Made by a program: the position numbers and the translations under genes
In this document: positions 11,340 to 24,687 of the stretch, piece after piece
Numbering within the stretch: position 1 is the first letter of the stretch
Layout of the letters: each line of letters opens with the position of its first letter
Notes under the pieces: model-generated
Databases searched by the model: none
What the model was told of the DNA's origin: nothing
The model's input: the letters and a program-made list of their open reading frames with translations, nothing else
Source of the DNA: Paragonimus westermani
Taxonomy: Eukaryota > Platyhelminthes > Trematoda > Plagiorchiida > Troglotrematidae
Direction: 5' to 3'
Assembly: GCA_008508345.1 (NCBI GenBank)
Contig: QNGE01000288.1
Coordinates: 124,001 to 188,000 of the forward strand
DNA length: 64,000 nt

Positions 11340-14300
11340 GAAACCATTGTTTCAATGCGCACAATGTTTGATGATCTCACATTCTCTAGTGTTTAAACAC
11401 GTAAAATTTATGAAGAAACTTTTCTGGTCATGAATATTGCGTAGTAACACGTTCGTTGCACGCCATTCACGTTGTTATAGAAGTGAATTTGGTATGCGTA
11501 TTCTTCCGTAACTATGTGATTTTTACATAAGCCAAACAAAGCAAAGATACTGGTTAGATTTCAAAATCTTTTCAACACAGTGAACGCAGTCTATGCAAAA
11601 TCGTTTTACTACGTCGAACAAAACTTACTACTGACAGTATTACAGTGAATTCTATGAAATATTCTTATATTTCTCCGACTTGCGCTTAACGAGTCTTTCT
11701 AATCTGTGGTGGATGATCAGTTGCATTAGCGTGTGTTGTTTGTCTGTCGAAATCAATAGGTCTTCGAAAAATGATTATCTCAGACATAAGTCGTCTGCTG
11801 CAAAATAGTCATTCGTTCGTAAGTAAATAGCCTCACGTTTTAGTAAGATTGTCCTCTGGCCGTATTATTTATGGTCCATTGCGGCCAATTATTCGGGAAG
11901 CCACTACCGCCAGCAAAATAATGTTAGTAATCTATCGTTAAAATCCGCTAATATGGCAGCTGCTCCGATATACGTGGACGTCGGTACGCCTTTGATGTCA
12001 GCCGGACACTAGCTACCACTTTGATTCTAATCAATACTAAGTAGGCATGTGTTTCAGCATGCAATTACTTCAGGCAAACTAACTGTAAGTGAATTTTACT
12101 GTGTTACAAATGTCAGTCACCTCGCAACTGGGTAGCATGACCAATCTTGCACAAAACACCCCAGTGTTTTCTGGGGCGGGTAAAAGCTTGCTATTTCAAA
12201 TTATGAGAAAAGAAAATGCATCAGTTTCAGAAGGTAGGCTTTTCCGCCTTCCGCTCACCATGATGAGTTAAGGGCTGTTTATGAAAAATATGTAATGTAT
12301 ATATGTACCTTAGGTTTCGAGAACCAAGTGAACCCAAGAGACCTAAACCCGGTTTATCGTTATGTTTAATCCAACAAAGCCATGCATTCTGGCTCAACAG
12401 CCCATCTATTTATACTGAAAACTCAGTGGCTCATCACTTGTTCTTCAGCTCTTATCGGTCGACCAGACTATCTTTAATGACTAATCTGTTGCCCGTTAAC
12501 TCCCCCACGACCAGGTTACGCGACTGACAGACCACATTATACATCACCCTCCACAGCGAAGTTCCCCATTAAGAGTCAATTTAACCAAATGGACCACTCT
12601 TATTTGACCTCCGTTTATTAGCAAAACAACTCCTAACAGCCACCCGCTTAATTTCCCATTTTCTCTCCTGTTATCGTCAAAATACGGTAATTTACAAGGT
12701 GAGAAGCAACGTTCGAGTAACTAAACATTCGTGTGCATAATGCGTATGATGCTTCAGGAAGCTGGACTAATCCTGAACAGCAACATTCGTGCGCACCTAA
12801 TTAACTTCACGCGTAAGTTCATGTAAGCGCCTGTAGTAGGGTTAAACACCCGGAAAAATATGTCAAATGGGACCGCTATCGCCACAGGTGCCACTTCAGT
12901 GTGCTCCATTTCTCTCATCTCTGAGTGGTCCACAGAACTCTCTGCGTGTAATGGCCACCCTTCAGGTAGATGTCAATTCGATTATCATGTAAGCGGACCA
13001 GATAATGAAATCTGGCATGTTTTGAGCAAGCACAAATGAAAGGAATTCCATTGTTTTTCTCGCAAATAAATCTTATTGTCTCATTAAAACAGCGGTCTGC
13101 AATCTATTTCTCTAGTTGAAAGAAAAGCAACATATCTGGTGCATGAGAGAAAAAGAGTCCTGTTTAATGAGTCTTTCAGAAATTGACTTAGAAGCAAATG
13201 AACAATGCACAAGAGATGTGATACTTTGTCTTCCTTTACAGGTTTTTAGAAGTCTGTTGTGCTCACTGATCACATGAGTTTGTTCATTTTGACGGAATTT
13301 TTCCGATTCATCAGACAGAACGTATTGTACTCTGTCGTTTACACCACGTTTCAGTGAATTAATTGTATGAAATCATTTGCTACTGGCGACCTCACTGAAT
13401 TAATTATATCAAATCATTTGATACTGGCGACTTCATTATTAAAATTGGCATGTTGTGCTCAAAGTATCATTTTTCCTGAAAGTGCTGGACAAAATAATCC
13501 TCAGTAATTGCCATTGTCGCATGCAGAAGTCATAGTGGTCCTCCTGAAACGTCCATTTTCAGTAAATTACGAAGTGGTCCGTATTAACTTTTTAAGTTAA
13601 GATCAAGTCTGCTGCTGACCGATAACTTTCAATTTCATCTATAAACACTTTAAAGAAAAGTGGGTATTTTGTGTAATTTCAGCTGACAGATTGCAAGGCA
13701 AAGTACATGTGTCATCTTGTCACTTCCGGTTAAATCGTATCATGAACCGCTGTTTGGCTCGATTTCTTGCTAACTGTCAGAAGAACGAATTATGGCTCCA
13801 GTCTTTTGTCTACAACATGTCTGCTTTTTTCCACTTCATGCTTCCAGTTAACAAACGTAGCTAATCCCAAGCTATTTCCATGGCTGTCCTTCTCTTTGCT
13901 AGCTTCTGCCACGTGTTTCGGACACCTCGGATACGCATCTGTCCCAGCTGAGTCAGAGAGCTTTTGTGTCGGGCAGTTCAAGTCTCTGTCTACCCCACCT
14001 TATCCTGTCACTCTAGTTATCATTGCATGTGCATTCTCCCACTAGATCTGTCATACGTGTGCCGTCCTTCTAGTTGGACTTCAAAGGATGTTTTTTATGC
14101 GTACATTTTATGTTGGAGTAAAATCTCTCGTGGGCACGTGAATCTTTCTCATCACTTCACAACGTCCCACGATTTCACGGCATAGTTCGTAAGCTGAAAC
14201 TTTATGAATGTCCCTTCACGCACTGACAACACTTTTGAAGTTATTCCTTATTTCTCCCGTCTTTCATATAACCTCGTCCTCTTCAGCATTCGTCTAAATA

Positions 14301-17300
14301 TAGAGCCGACCCAAACGTAGCTTTCGGGCTACACTGGCTGTGATTGTTTACTTTTCTTCAGTTTTGTTAGAACGACAACACTTATTGCATGATTCCGTTA
14401 TATTCATTTATTTTTAGATCATTCATTCAAAATCCAAATGTAGATCGGTTTACAATGTAACCGTGTCAGTTCATAAGATTAGTCAATCAATCGAGCGGAT
14501 AATCTACATATGCAATGTTTCAAACGGCAGATCAGAGGGTCTGGTGCCAGATTAATTAATTTTCGGAGAGCTTCAATGGACAACAAACAGTGTAGTGCCT
14601 CTGAATCAGGCCACGTTCGTCCTACCTTGGCTAACCTTTATTCCAGAGAGTTTAAGAACAACTTTGGAAAGTGGTAAACTTGGTGAATATTTCCAGAGTT
14701 ACATAACATAGAAGGTACTTATTGCAGTTGGAGCGACTAATTTTCTGGAAGTAAAAAAACAACTTAAAAGAAAGTGCTCAATTCGGATGGGTGTAAACGT
14801 CACGTAGTTATATCATTCATCATCATATCATATAACGATTATTACGATGATTCCGCTGCAAACAGCTACTGTGAATTTTTCCATCACTTTTGCTCTTGTA
14901 ATGCCTCTTTGATGAATGTGATGCCATTATTATGAGGCATCTCGATTTTAACAAGGATTTCGATTCAACTTCTGCTGACAATAAACACCTTGGTACTTTT
15001 GCTTAAAGTTACACTGACTATGATTCACCCTGTGGGTCGCCAGTTTGTATTCACCACGACGCAGTACACTATATCATTTAAACTCTTTTCTAACGTGCTA
15101 TAAGCAGTACTTATAAGTTCTTCCAACGAATCGGAGTTAACTTTTGAAAAAATTCGAAGGATAAAATGATAATATTTTGACACTTTCAAACTATTATTTG
15201 TCTATTCACAGAAGAATCTTTTTATTTATCTGAAATTGTTCATTTTAGGGCCCAGAATAAATTAGCACAATGAGGTTCTGTTCACTGTATCGGTGAGTTC
15301 AGCACAGTTTGAAATATTGCTCGAGTTATTCGTGTATTCTTTCACGCAGCTCTCCCATAAGCTTCACTGCGTGAATCTCTGCCAAAAGAAAATATTCGTT
15401 TGCAGCCTATGCAGAAGTGGACCACTCTGTCAATACGAATAACACATATAAAACCGCAGGAATGACATCCCTCTTGCTCTGGACATTCCGTTCATCAAAA
15501 TGAAGGCTATGCAAAACACTCATTAGTGAAGCAAATAGGAAAACTTTTGATCTCCCTTCGGACCGGTTCACGCCTAAATTTGGGATGAAGGAGGAGAGCA
15601 TGAGAGAGCACCAACCGTTCTCCTTTCCTAACAGATCCGCTTTGACTAAACAGTATTAGGTGCACTTGTTCAGTTTCGCTTGCTAAAACTTGTCTAGCTG
15701 GTGTTACATCTTTGTAGCCCTACTCTCGGAACAGTTGGATCTGAACATGCGAGGTTCTGCGTCGCACCCCTACTTTACACCTGGCTTTGGGTTAATCAAG
15801 TGATTTGGCTAAACGTTCAGTAATTCCAGAAAATAACAAGTAGTAGATCTGAATGCAGTGTTCAAAAGATATCATGCTCATATTAATCACACGTGAGCTC
15901 AAGCATATTGTAATGTCTGTTGAGCATTCCGGGATCCACCTGTGCTGAAATGTTCTTTGACGATACCCGGTAGGTAAATTAGGCCAGAAACGGCCTAGCA
16001 TTCCATCTGTCGAAGTCGAGCTCTAAAAAAATAACAACTACTGTAATTATTGTGAATTCCCCAATTTCACAAGGTACCAATCAGATTAGCGGGGTTGTGA
16101 GCTGCTTTTGTTATCCACGTCTATTGGAACCAGCTGGTTCGGAGTGATCGCAGTGACTAGTTTGTCATCACGGGACATCAACGTGGATTTATAGAAGTAC
16201 AGTAGTATTGAAGAGGTCAGAATTTATCATCAGCTGATATCAACAGCACAGGCAGCGTCGTAAGTTGCAGGCGAAGGAAGTTGCGAACAAAACATCTAGC
16301 AATGAAATTGACCCTGTAATCCTTTGGCAGTCCTAAAATGTCGTTAAGTTGGTCTGCTGCCAGGTTGCCTCTTTTGTGGGTGCTTGAATAAACAGTGGAT
16401 CGAATAAGTTGTCAACACTTGATATTGCTTAAGAAATTGGAGTGTTTGTTTATTAATATTACGTACGATACACGCATGATGGTCACGAACAATGTGTTGG
16501 CATTTTGTGAAGTGAGGGTCTTATATGAAATACTGCAGGCGTATTGGTGTATCGAGTGTGAGCTGCCTCATTTATTCACCTTTTGTTATGTAGTGAAGCA
16601 TGTGGTTTACCGACAATTAAACGCTCCAGTATGCGTCACTAAATTTACTTGTCACCAAAAGTGCTACAGCGTTCTTGCTCCCAATTGACTATTTCGTTAT
16701 ATTTTGCTATAGTCCGATGGTAAAACTCCACCAATTATAAAAAGTTCATTGGACTTTATCGATATAGCTGACAGAAATAACTGAAACACTGTTCTCGTCG
16801 CTAATTCGGATCCAGTCGATGCCTAATTTTTTGGCAAAGGGGTCTCAACTAAGTAGTGAAATGCGCTACACTACTTATAAGCAGCATGTTTAAAGTGCCC
16901 ATTGGTAGCGTTGGTAAATTCTGATGTGGTTTTTTGAAAAATCCTGCTTGGACAGTCACTCTGTCGGATTATTTGGTGGGTTCCGTGTGGCACAATGGAT
17001 TGAGCGGTTAACCGGGTTCAAATGTGAACCTTCTGATGTTCCGACGTGACTTCGTAGCTCAGCTAATAAAAGTTTTGTTGTGTGTGGTTATGCTGTTTCT
17101 CTCGCTGGCTCTAATCCAGCCGAAGCTTGGATTTATTGCAATTCGGTTCCATCCAAATCAGGAAACAACTACTTCAAATTGTCAACACGTATGCAACCAA
17201 CAATCATTTTCGCCGTTATACTAAAATCTTAGTTACGTTTCCCAAATTAATGCTGAACCATTGCCACTGCGCACCACTGGTCGTTGTGACACTCTAAGTG

Positions 17301-18500
17301 TACTTTTCTGTTTTTTTCACAGTCTTCCGTATAACACATCTGTGTCTGTTCTTTAACGCACAGTTTTTAGTAAACTCAGAAGATATGAGGCGTGTAGTTT
17401 TTCTTACAGTGTTCTGGCTCAGCGCATCCAGGCGCAATGGTATATTACTAACACCAATGAGGCATAAGCAACGTAAGCAACTTTCAGGCAGCCAATTCTT
17501 CGGGGCCAATAATTAACTGGCACCCTGGCCTTCTTTTCCATGAATATCTCGACGCTATTTTAAGTAAACGCAGAAGGCGATCATATCGGTTAAGTGTTTA
17601 TCTCAGAGTCAGAAAGCTGTCATTTTCGATCCGCCGTTTGAAACTCCTCTATGTTCCATATCACTGAAACAGCAGATAAGTAATACACACCTGTGCTGGC
17701 TACTCACTATTCAGTTAGCATGTTCAGTAAAGAGCTGTACCCAAATGTACATCACTATTTCGGACGTTTTTTGCTCACTCACTCCTCAGCATTCATTTTA
17801 AAAAGTTTGCTTTTTAAGCATTTTCACTGTGCGAATTGCAGTAAGCCAACATAATCTCGCGATTGTTTGAAATTATTTCTTGTTTCCAGTTCTCAGCAAT
17901 TTCTATCTATTGACAAAACATACAAAAGTAAGTCGAATAGAATTCATGAACAATCAAAAAGGAATGTTAGAATACAACGCGTAGCAAAGAGAGTTCAGTG
18001 CAACAGCATAGCAAGGATGAGATGCACTTACGCATGCTTTAAAGTGAAAACATTTGTTTCCTGCCCAACAATGAGTCAATAATAGTAGGATAATATCATC
18101 CGAGTTTTTTAATCAGCCAACATGGATGTGATTGTGTAAGAGAAAACCTGATTGCCTGAGAATATCGAAGATGGAGTTGGCCAAGTCAGACACTTCGCTT
18201 ATTACTCTATGTTTTACAGATGGTGTGGTGGGAGCAATATTTCTTGCATCAACGATCCATAGTGCACATCCGTAAGGATATTGCTCACTTATTTGGATAT
18301 TCATGCGAGCTGCCTAAATTTTCAGTGTCAACCCGAATTTCTAACTGATTTTTTTGTTTATGGCATGTAGTGGCTATTTATTTTCCAACTGTTCTGTAAT
18401 CAAGATTGACGAGTTTGATGGACGGTTTTTCATAATCTTCTTGGATGTTGTAGACCGGTCACCATGTACTGTTTGTGGTTACTTCAACTGACTTGACGCC
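11340..18500. other. No recognisable gene
   Basis: Open frames reach about 97 codons (16395-16688), with translations that look like chance. An isolated A-box match (TGGCACAATGG near 16988) has a B-box-like GGTTCAAATG only about 24 bases later, too close for a tRNA gene. Apart from the tandem duplication at 13352-13433, no other structure was found. Confidence 0.4.
13352..13433. repeat. Tandem duplication, two 41-base units
   Basis: CAGTGAATTAATTGTATGAA... is followed immediately by a second copy beginning CACTGAATTAATTATATCAA. Each unit ends in TACTGGCGACCT or TACTGGCGACTT. The units differ at only a few positions. Confidence 0.9.
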
Positions 18501-18529
18501 ACTTTTCTAAATGCCTTAGGCCTGCCTAA

Positions 18530-19690
18530 CATTGTGACTTGTCCTACTCCTCTGGATGCACATTTCGACTTAGCCTTCCCTAATAAACGGCAATGGTTCA
18601 AAGTTCACCGGCGTGCCTCATTTGGGAGGTTTGCCCACTCTGTTTTCAAGATCTCTCCCATAGTTTGCAATGGGACAGGTCACAAACTGTATGTCGGTTG
18701 CGGAGATCAGGGGATAAAACGTCGCCAGTCCCATCCAGACAATTACAGTAGGCTCAGGGAGATACAATCTCTATCTGATTAGATTGCTTGTCATGACGAT
18801 CCGTTCATCTACTGTGATCAGTTGACTATCTACCTAAATTTCTGCTCCAATATTCCTTGCCTTTGGGAAGAAATTCTAATACACATGGACCGACTTTCCT
18901 CCCCATGTCTTAAAAGACGCCGAAAAAAGAAAAGACGACAAAAAAGTTACTCAGCTGTCAGATGCATTTTAAAGTCTACCAGCAGCCACTCAAGTCGTTT
19001 GAATTCTCTAAACACTAGCACACTGCTGGATGACGACAGCTGCCGGGCGATCTGACAGTGTACGAAAATATTGGGTGGACTGAACACTCTCACCGGGAAA
19101 ATGACGTGGTCGTCAAACAGAACAACCGTAATTTTAACAAGAGAGAAAACATCTCTGTCATTTCCTACAGAGTTTTGATTACCACTGATTCTTCCGCTCC
19201 TATTAAGATCTCGACAACCCTCAAATACCTTATCCGGTAGAAATCCTACAAAACGTGCGAGTCCGACGACATCTCAGCAAATGTTCCTATCGAATGTGTG
19301 AAAGTTTTAGGTCAACCTTAGTTAATCACTCAACGTTTCAGACAATGAAGGTTTACTGACTATCGGGAGACGGCATGCATAACAGCAATTCCTAAAAAGG
19401 GGACGAATAAATTTCGTTTGACCTCATGTACGTCTGTAAAACCGGAAGTTTTTGAGAAAACCCACCGTTGTTGAAATGAAGGCTCAGATGAACGTGGTGA
19501 ATTCAAGTCAGTCCGGCTATCATCTTTTACGCATAGCGTTGAAAACTCTCGCTGCCCTAGTTCATTCGATTAAATCATCGCTCGAAATAAACTGGAGAGC
19601 CACAGACAGTGGAATTTGCCGGTTCAAGTGTTACTTTAAAGGTGGGATAATCAAAGAAGGGTAACTTTTAACACAACGCGTTGACGCTAC
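18530..19690 (+). mobile_element. Non-LTR (LINE) retrotransposon remnant
   Basis: Separate plus-strand frames can be strung together in the order expected of a LINE pol. A charged linker (18.53-18.78 kb) ends HPDNYSRLREIQSL. A weak LLDDDSCRAI-type block lies near 19.03 kb. A reverse-transcriptase entry region reading ITAIPKKGTNKF then LTSCTSVKPEVFEK lies near 19.38-19.46 kb, where families have 'xxPIxKKG...YRPISLTS...KxxEK'. A QSGYHLLRIAL...LAALVHSIKSSLE block follows at about 19.52-19.59 kb, where families have 'QxGFR...T..QL'. Stops and frameshifts separate every block, the YxDD palm is not visible and no endonuclease domain is recognisable. The clade cannot be fixed by eye. Confidence 0.55.
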
Positions 19691-20169
19691 CATGTTTCGC
19701 GGGCCTGTAGACAATAATACTATCTTTACGCATATAAACTCGTTTTTCCCTGTTCGACGCACTTTTTGCTAAATTATTCTAGCATAACACCTAACTTAAA
19801 TACGAGAAAGCAAATTACAAGTCCGTCCACAGGAACATTTATTAAGACAAACAACCATTTCTTAAAAAACATTCACTGGTCATTTATCTTATATTTCCAT
19901 CACAATTTTAAACACAACTGTTATAGTAATCTATTGTCTGCACTGAGACTGCATCATTGAATGAACAACGGGGGATTTACTTATTTTGCTGATGTCAGTC
20001 ATTACTATTGACTAGTTATAGTCAATTACCTAATAGGGTCGACGTGGAATAAATAGTAGGCACTTTCATACTAATCTAGCTGCTGGTGCTTGAAACATAT
20101 GTACAGAAAAACACACTGTGAAATCCATCCCTGACATTCCGACAAGTCAAATTTCAAACTTTCTTGCAA

Positions 20170-20710
20170 CATCATAATTCCAACCCGCAACTATCCCCGG
20201 TTTCCGTTCACACGTCGTGTGCACTTCTGACCGGTTTACGTGTGTGATCAGCGCCTTCTACCGGGGGGTTTTCCTTTTGCCATTCTTCGTCTGTTTGTCC
20301 GATTTCCTTGCGCAATGTCTCGTCCGGCTGCTCGTGCTGTCCGCCATCCATCCAATGTTGGCCCTAACCGTATTCCAACATCGTGTCGAGATGTTCCTCT
20401 AAATGTTGGAAAAACCACGCCTCCGATCTGGCCGTCTGTCGTATTTCGCCTGCCCTGCCTCGCCCGTTGGTCCGATCCAGTCGAGCGATGACTCATCCGG
20501 TCGCGCACGTTGTTCTTGAGCCGATCGCGGTAGGCTTTTGAACGTACTTCCCCCGTGTTGAGGTACTCGGCCGAGCGCTCGAAAACTCGCACCTCCGGCC
20601 TGACAATCCACCACAATATGGTGCGTAGGAAATCTGATAATTTTTGTAAAATGCGCAGCCGAGATATCCAGGAAGTACAGGCTGATCTCCTGCTCATGCT
20701 CATGGGTTAA
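20170..20710. other. G+C- and CpG-rich patch with overlapping open frames
   Basis: Composition changes sharply against the A+T-rich surroundings: CG dinucleotides are frequent from about 20205 to 20600. Both strands are open as a result (151 codons on minus at 20248-20703, 83 on plus at 20240-20491). Neither protein shows a domain I recognise. The minus frame is arginine-rich. It could be a promoter-type CpG cluster, an exon of an unknown gene or a foreign or mobile insert; the sequence alone does not decide. Confidence 0.4.
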
Positions 20711-20942
20711 GGATACATTCGAATAAATAAGGATCAGCAATAAGGTCCTTCCTCCAATTTGATCAGTGTTTCTCATCATCAAACCGTATCTTTTCCAAAA
20801 TGGATGAACTAATTCATTCCATTAAGGCCCAACTTTTGTTCGATCTGATAACGTACGCGTGTGAGTTACGCCATCCTTTGAATGTATTTTCCCCGAGTGA
20901 TTTCGTCAATATCCCACGACAGCCCGGCGATCTATGTTTAAT

Positions 20943-21345
20943 TTCAGGTTGAACATCACTCCCGTTTGATCGCAACCTTCTCAATTACATAGATATTGTT
21001 GCAATTTCCTTTGGAAAAGAAGCACTAAACTCGGGTTTTGCCTTTATTGTAGCCTGTTAATTGTGCACACCTTTGCTATGGTGAGGACTGGAGTTGGCGC
21101 GATGCTTTAAGGAGTTGACCGTGTTGACCGCTCTGCCAATTACCTCATTAGGCAAGACTGCATCGTCATGTACGGAAGCTCAGTCACTTTAGGTAGAGAG
21201 TAACGGTCAAGTTGTCCGATCTTCTGGATAGGAGACACAGCGACTATCATGTCGAGCTCACTGGATAACCATGTGATCGGAACTTATGAGACAGGTCGGA
21301 ATCTCCGACTATATTAAACCTCCTAGGCGGTATTTTAGATTACGC
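20943..21345 (-). repeat. Hammerhead/tRNA-like repeat, near full-length but diverged
   Basis: On the minus strand the order is head (TAATCTAAAATACCGCCTAG, GACCTGTCTCATAAG), A-box-like TTGGCAGAGCGG at 21128-21139, a decayed B box, the ribozyme region at 21022-21066 and the tail ending at 20943. The ribozyme core has lost both CTGANGA and GAAA, but the stem I ends GTGCAC and TAGTGC remain. Beyond the head (plus 21345-21370) the tail of a further minus-strand unit begins. This reproduces the tail-to-head junction seen at 4.4 kb and supports a tandem unit. Confidence 0.6.
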
Positions 21346-21389
21346 TGTGCAAACGGGGTTTTGACTATTTTCAAGATGAACTTGACTCT

Positions 21390-21480
21390 AAAGCTCCTTT
21401 TCAACTGACATTGACTGGGAATTCTATCTGAGTGTGAAGGTTGCCATCAACTTTTGATAATGTTCGACTTGAAATGAGAC
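21390..21480 (+). repeat. Inverted fragment of the hammerhead repeat (tail only)
   Basis: Plus-strand tail segment (GGGAATTCTATCTGAGTGTG, GTTGCC, AATGTTCGACTTG) in opposite orientation to the copy next to it. It starts inside what would be the ribozyme region. Confidence 0.55.
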
Positions 21481-21489
21481 AACTCCCCT

Positions 21490-23270
21490 ATTAACCATCA
21501 GGATTCAAACATAATTGGTGGCTATTCATTTTCTTAAGGAATCGATAAAGTGGATAATCTTGCTTTACATTTTATCTGCTCCGAGTAAACTAACGATTGG
21601 ATCACGATTAAAGATAGTACACTGTTTCAATAAACTACTATGATCTCCACTACCCAAGTAGAATGAAGCAAATTTCAAAAAAGGAGTTGGTTTTCCACGG
21701 ATAACTGACTAACGTCTCAGTTGTAAACGGAACACTCCTCAAAATTTAATGCAGCTTTCAAAGTCTCACAGAGCTTTTGGTCGACATTTTTCGAAAACAA
21801 GCTCCTGACATGATTTCCCTCCTGCTGTATAGCCCAACCGCAGTGTCTGTCCATGCTGTAGACATGGTTTGAACTCCGGCTGCGACTTTGTGAGGCATTC
21901 ATGTGGGTCTGCAGTTCATCGTGCGCACAATAAGCATGATTGAAATTACCGTCTGGAGACTTTTTGCCACATTTGCTCCCGAGTAATTACGAGTAACAAA
22001 CGTACTCTACATATTTGGAGGGCACATGATTTCTGTGAACGTCGTGCCAGCACACATGTGTACAGCCAGTCTTCTCCATGGCGGCCTACTTCTCTAGACC
22101 ACTTGTTCATTTATTCCATATGTAACTGGTCGACAAACTCTGTGAGCGAAGTGTTAATCTGTGAGTAGTACTCACCTTGATGAGAACTTTAACTCAACGG
22201 GCTCCCAAGTGAGCACAACATTTACATTGCTTACGTAATTCGCTCCGGTTGGTCTGGACCACAACATCGTCCGTGATGTACTCAGCCTTTTAGAGGACTC
22301 TACGTTTACCTAACTGGTAACATGGTGTACCTGGAGAAACTAATTAAACATGCAGTGTGGCAAGTAGACAACATGTACCCTTGTAGTCCTGTGGCTAATA
22401 TAACCTCGGTATGAACAGTATTTGCTTACAAGTAGTTTTTCACTGGTGCAATCGGTCACTTCCGCCAGGGCATTAGCCAGCATTTTGTGACGTAAAAACT
22501 GTTACCGAATCAATGTGATTACGCACGGCGTTAATTAAAAGTTATCTTCTTGGAAAAACTTAACATACTAAAAGAACTTCGTGGGTTTGTTTTTACCGAT
22601 CGTTTTCTGCACAGTTCACAACACAAACCACCCTTAATGATAATTTGATCCAGTGTGTTGTATTAGTTAAAGACACTAAAGTTAAAAGCAGAGCTAGAGT
22701 GTTGTTTGGACTTTTATAATTTAAACCACATTTCTTTAGAAAGGCTTAAACGTTCAAGGTTACTGACTATAATAGGTGAGTAGAGAGACTTTGTCGTAAG
22801 GTTCAGGCCAACTTATAACACAAAGTAGAAAACCGAACCCAGTAGTGACGTCATCCCGGGCCAGAGCACCAACCTCCCTGGAGAATATCGTAACTAAGAA
22901 GAACTGGCGCCTTCTACCTGGTATTTAAGCAGAGTAGTTGTTATCTACTATTGTGCATACTTACCTCGCGGAGTAAATCGTAGCAAGCAGACTCGATCCA
23001 ACGATTGCTTTTACTAACTAGGTTTTTCAGCGTCTCAACCGACCCCCAGACGTTCAAAACAAGTAAAGTATGGGTAGCGAGGAGTCGGTGTCGGTTATTC
23101 ATCAACGAGCCGATTGTGTAACATTTTATCTCACCATGATATTCGAATGATGGAAATCAGAAACAATTTGTCAGGTATTAACGTCAACCGGTTCTGAATT
23201 GAGAGGCAATTGGATTGACTTCCGCAGATGTCAGGTGAGTAGCGCGAGCTATTGTAACCGTAAGACCTGG
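21490..23270. other. No recognisable gene
   Basis: No open frame with coding character, no repeat unit shared with the named families and no RNA gene could be identified. Confidence 0.4.
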
Positions 23271-23279
23271 GTAGTTCTT

Positions 23280-24130
23280 TTCTAAGCGCACAGTAGTTGA
23301 TTACACAACCAAACTACAATCGTTTCCGTTGTGGACAGAAGGTGAAGTGACTTCTTTTGGTTGCCGATTTGGACAGCCGGAAATAGACTGGAAAGCAACT
23401 TCCGGTGAAATTCGATGTCAAAATCAGTCAGGTGCGCTAAAATCGAAATGGACTGCAACTTAATCTTAGTGCGTTGTGTAAGGTGGTGTTCACATATCCC
23501 CTGAGAAAGGCGTCTAGTTGTGCAAATGACGCAACCTGTCCAACAGCAACACAAAACTAAAACCCACATCTAAACAAAAACCCTTCAGTTGCACGTAAAC
23601 TATCCGGTTGGATTCGAACAAGATTCGCATCCGTTCCGCACCGTTTTCTCAACTGCGTTATTTATTCCACGAGTCGCCGGTTCATTCAACATCTAGCTCT
23701 TATAGGCTAGCGTCGCACAAAACTTTTCCGCACATGGTAATTTGACTGTCGGTACTGTCAGTTACACGTTGACAACGTGAACGTTCACTGCGAATATCTG
23801 TCGCAAAAATGTCAATTCTGCTTTGATCGTATCCTCAGCACATACCTGCATTTTTCCGTGTGTCAATTTACGAACAAGGTTCCATTCTTACCTGAGAGGT
23901 GCGTAATTGAAAACATGTCCACTGGCCGTTCCAAGTCCTATTCTTGCAAATACATCTCGGAACGGAGGTCCGCATGAAGATTCTGCATGGAATCCCAAAA
24001 GGATATCCGTCCACTATTCTTGGCCTCAACTATAAGGTTGAGATCCGGGTGCACTGTGTTTGTCTCAGTGTGTAGGCCGTCTATATCCACAGCTTTGAGA
24101 ATTACACGCGGGTGTTGTGGAAAACACATC
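23280..24130 (-). mobile_element. Penelope-like element remnant
   Basis: The 3' half of a Penelope-like element on the minus strand. At 24.0-23.94 kb a frame reads DLNLIVEAKNSGRISFWD, matching the post-palm 'E-x-E-x-x-x-I-x-FLD' block. At 23569-23282 a degraded GIY-YIG domain reads CTTRRLSQGICEHH ... SILAHLTDFD ... STTETIVVWLCNQLLCA, corresponding to the TTRRLSxRIxEHH and STAEAIxIRLxNPxLCA blocks of the 30 kb copy. The nucleotide sequence is clearly related to 52.9-53.5 kb, so both derive from one subfamily. Stops throughout make it inactive. Confidence 0.75.
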
Positions 24131-24687
24131 GTTTATCAATCCCACGAATATTGATTCTTTATAACATTGTCATGAAGACCTCTGACAACTATGGCAATAT
24201 AGAATGTTGTGCAACTGTCAAACAATGAAAAACCTGGACCAAAATCTGGCCATACAACCACCGCTCTGATTGTATCGCTTTTAAGTCTACAATCCTTTTA
24301 TGTTATCCACATATTTTCGGTCCTTTCACGAAGGTCGAAATACATGAATTCTGTTTAGCCTGCATAACAGAATTCTGCTGATTTAATCAGCAGTTATAGA
24401 ATTAGCTCACGGGTTTCACATTGCCTAAGTTTACCTTGGAAATAAGAGTAAAAGTTGTTTCTTTTAACGTAACGTCTTTAGAAAAGTAAAATTCTGCAAC
24501 CAGATTGATATCCGAGTTACTCATTACAGAAAACTGAAAAATTTCGTTCCGCAGCATTTCCCAAAGCTTTCTGTACATCAGTCTAAACTCAAACCAAGTA
24601 TTCGTAATCAGAATTGCGACAAGTCTCGTTGTGTTCATAGTGCATATCTAAAGAACATAGTGCTCATTCAAATAAGAAAACGTATAT

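Noticed and set aside
16981..17030. tRNA-derived SINE head
   Set aside because: The A box is perfect, but the B-box-like motif is only about 24 bases away, and no flanking repeat is shared with other copies.
20248..20703. 151-codon arginine-rich protein
   Set aside because: Open frames exist on both strands because the patch is G+C-rich and stop codons are rare; no motif supports either one.
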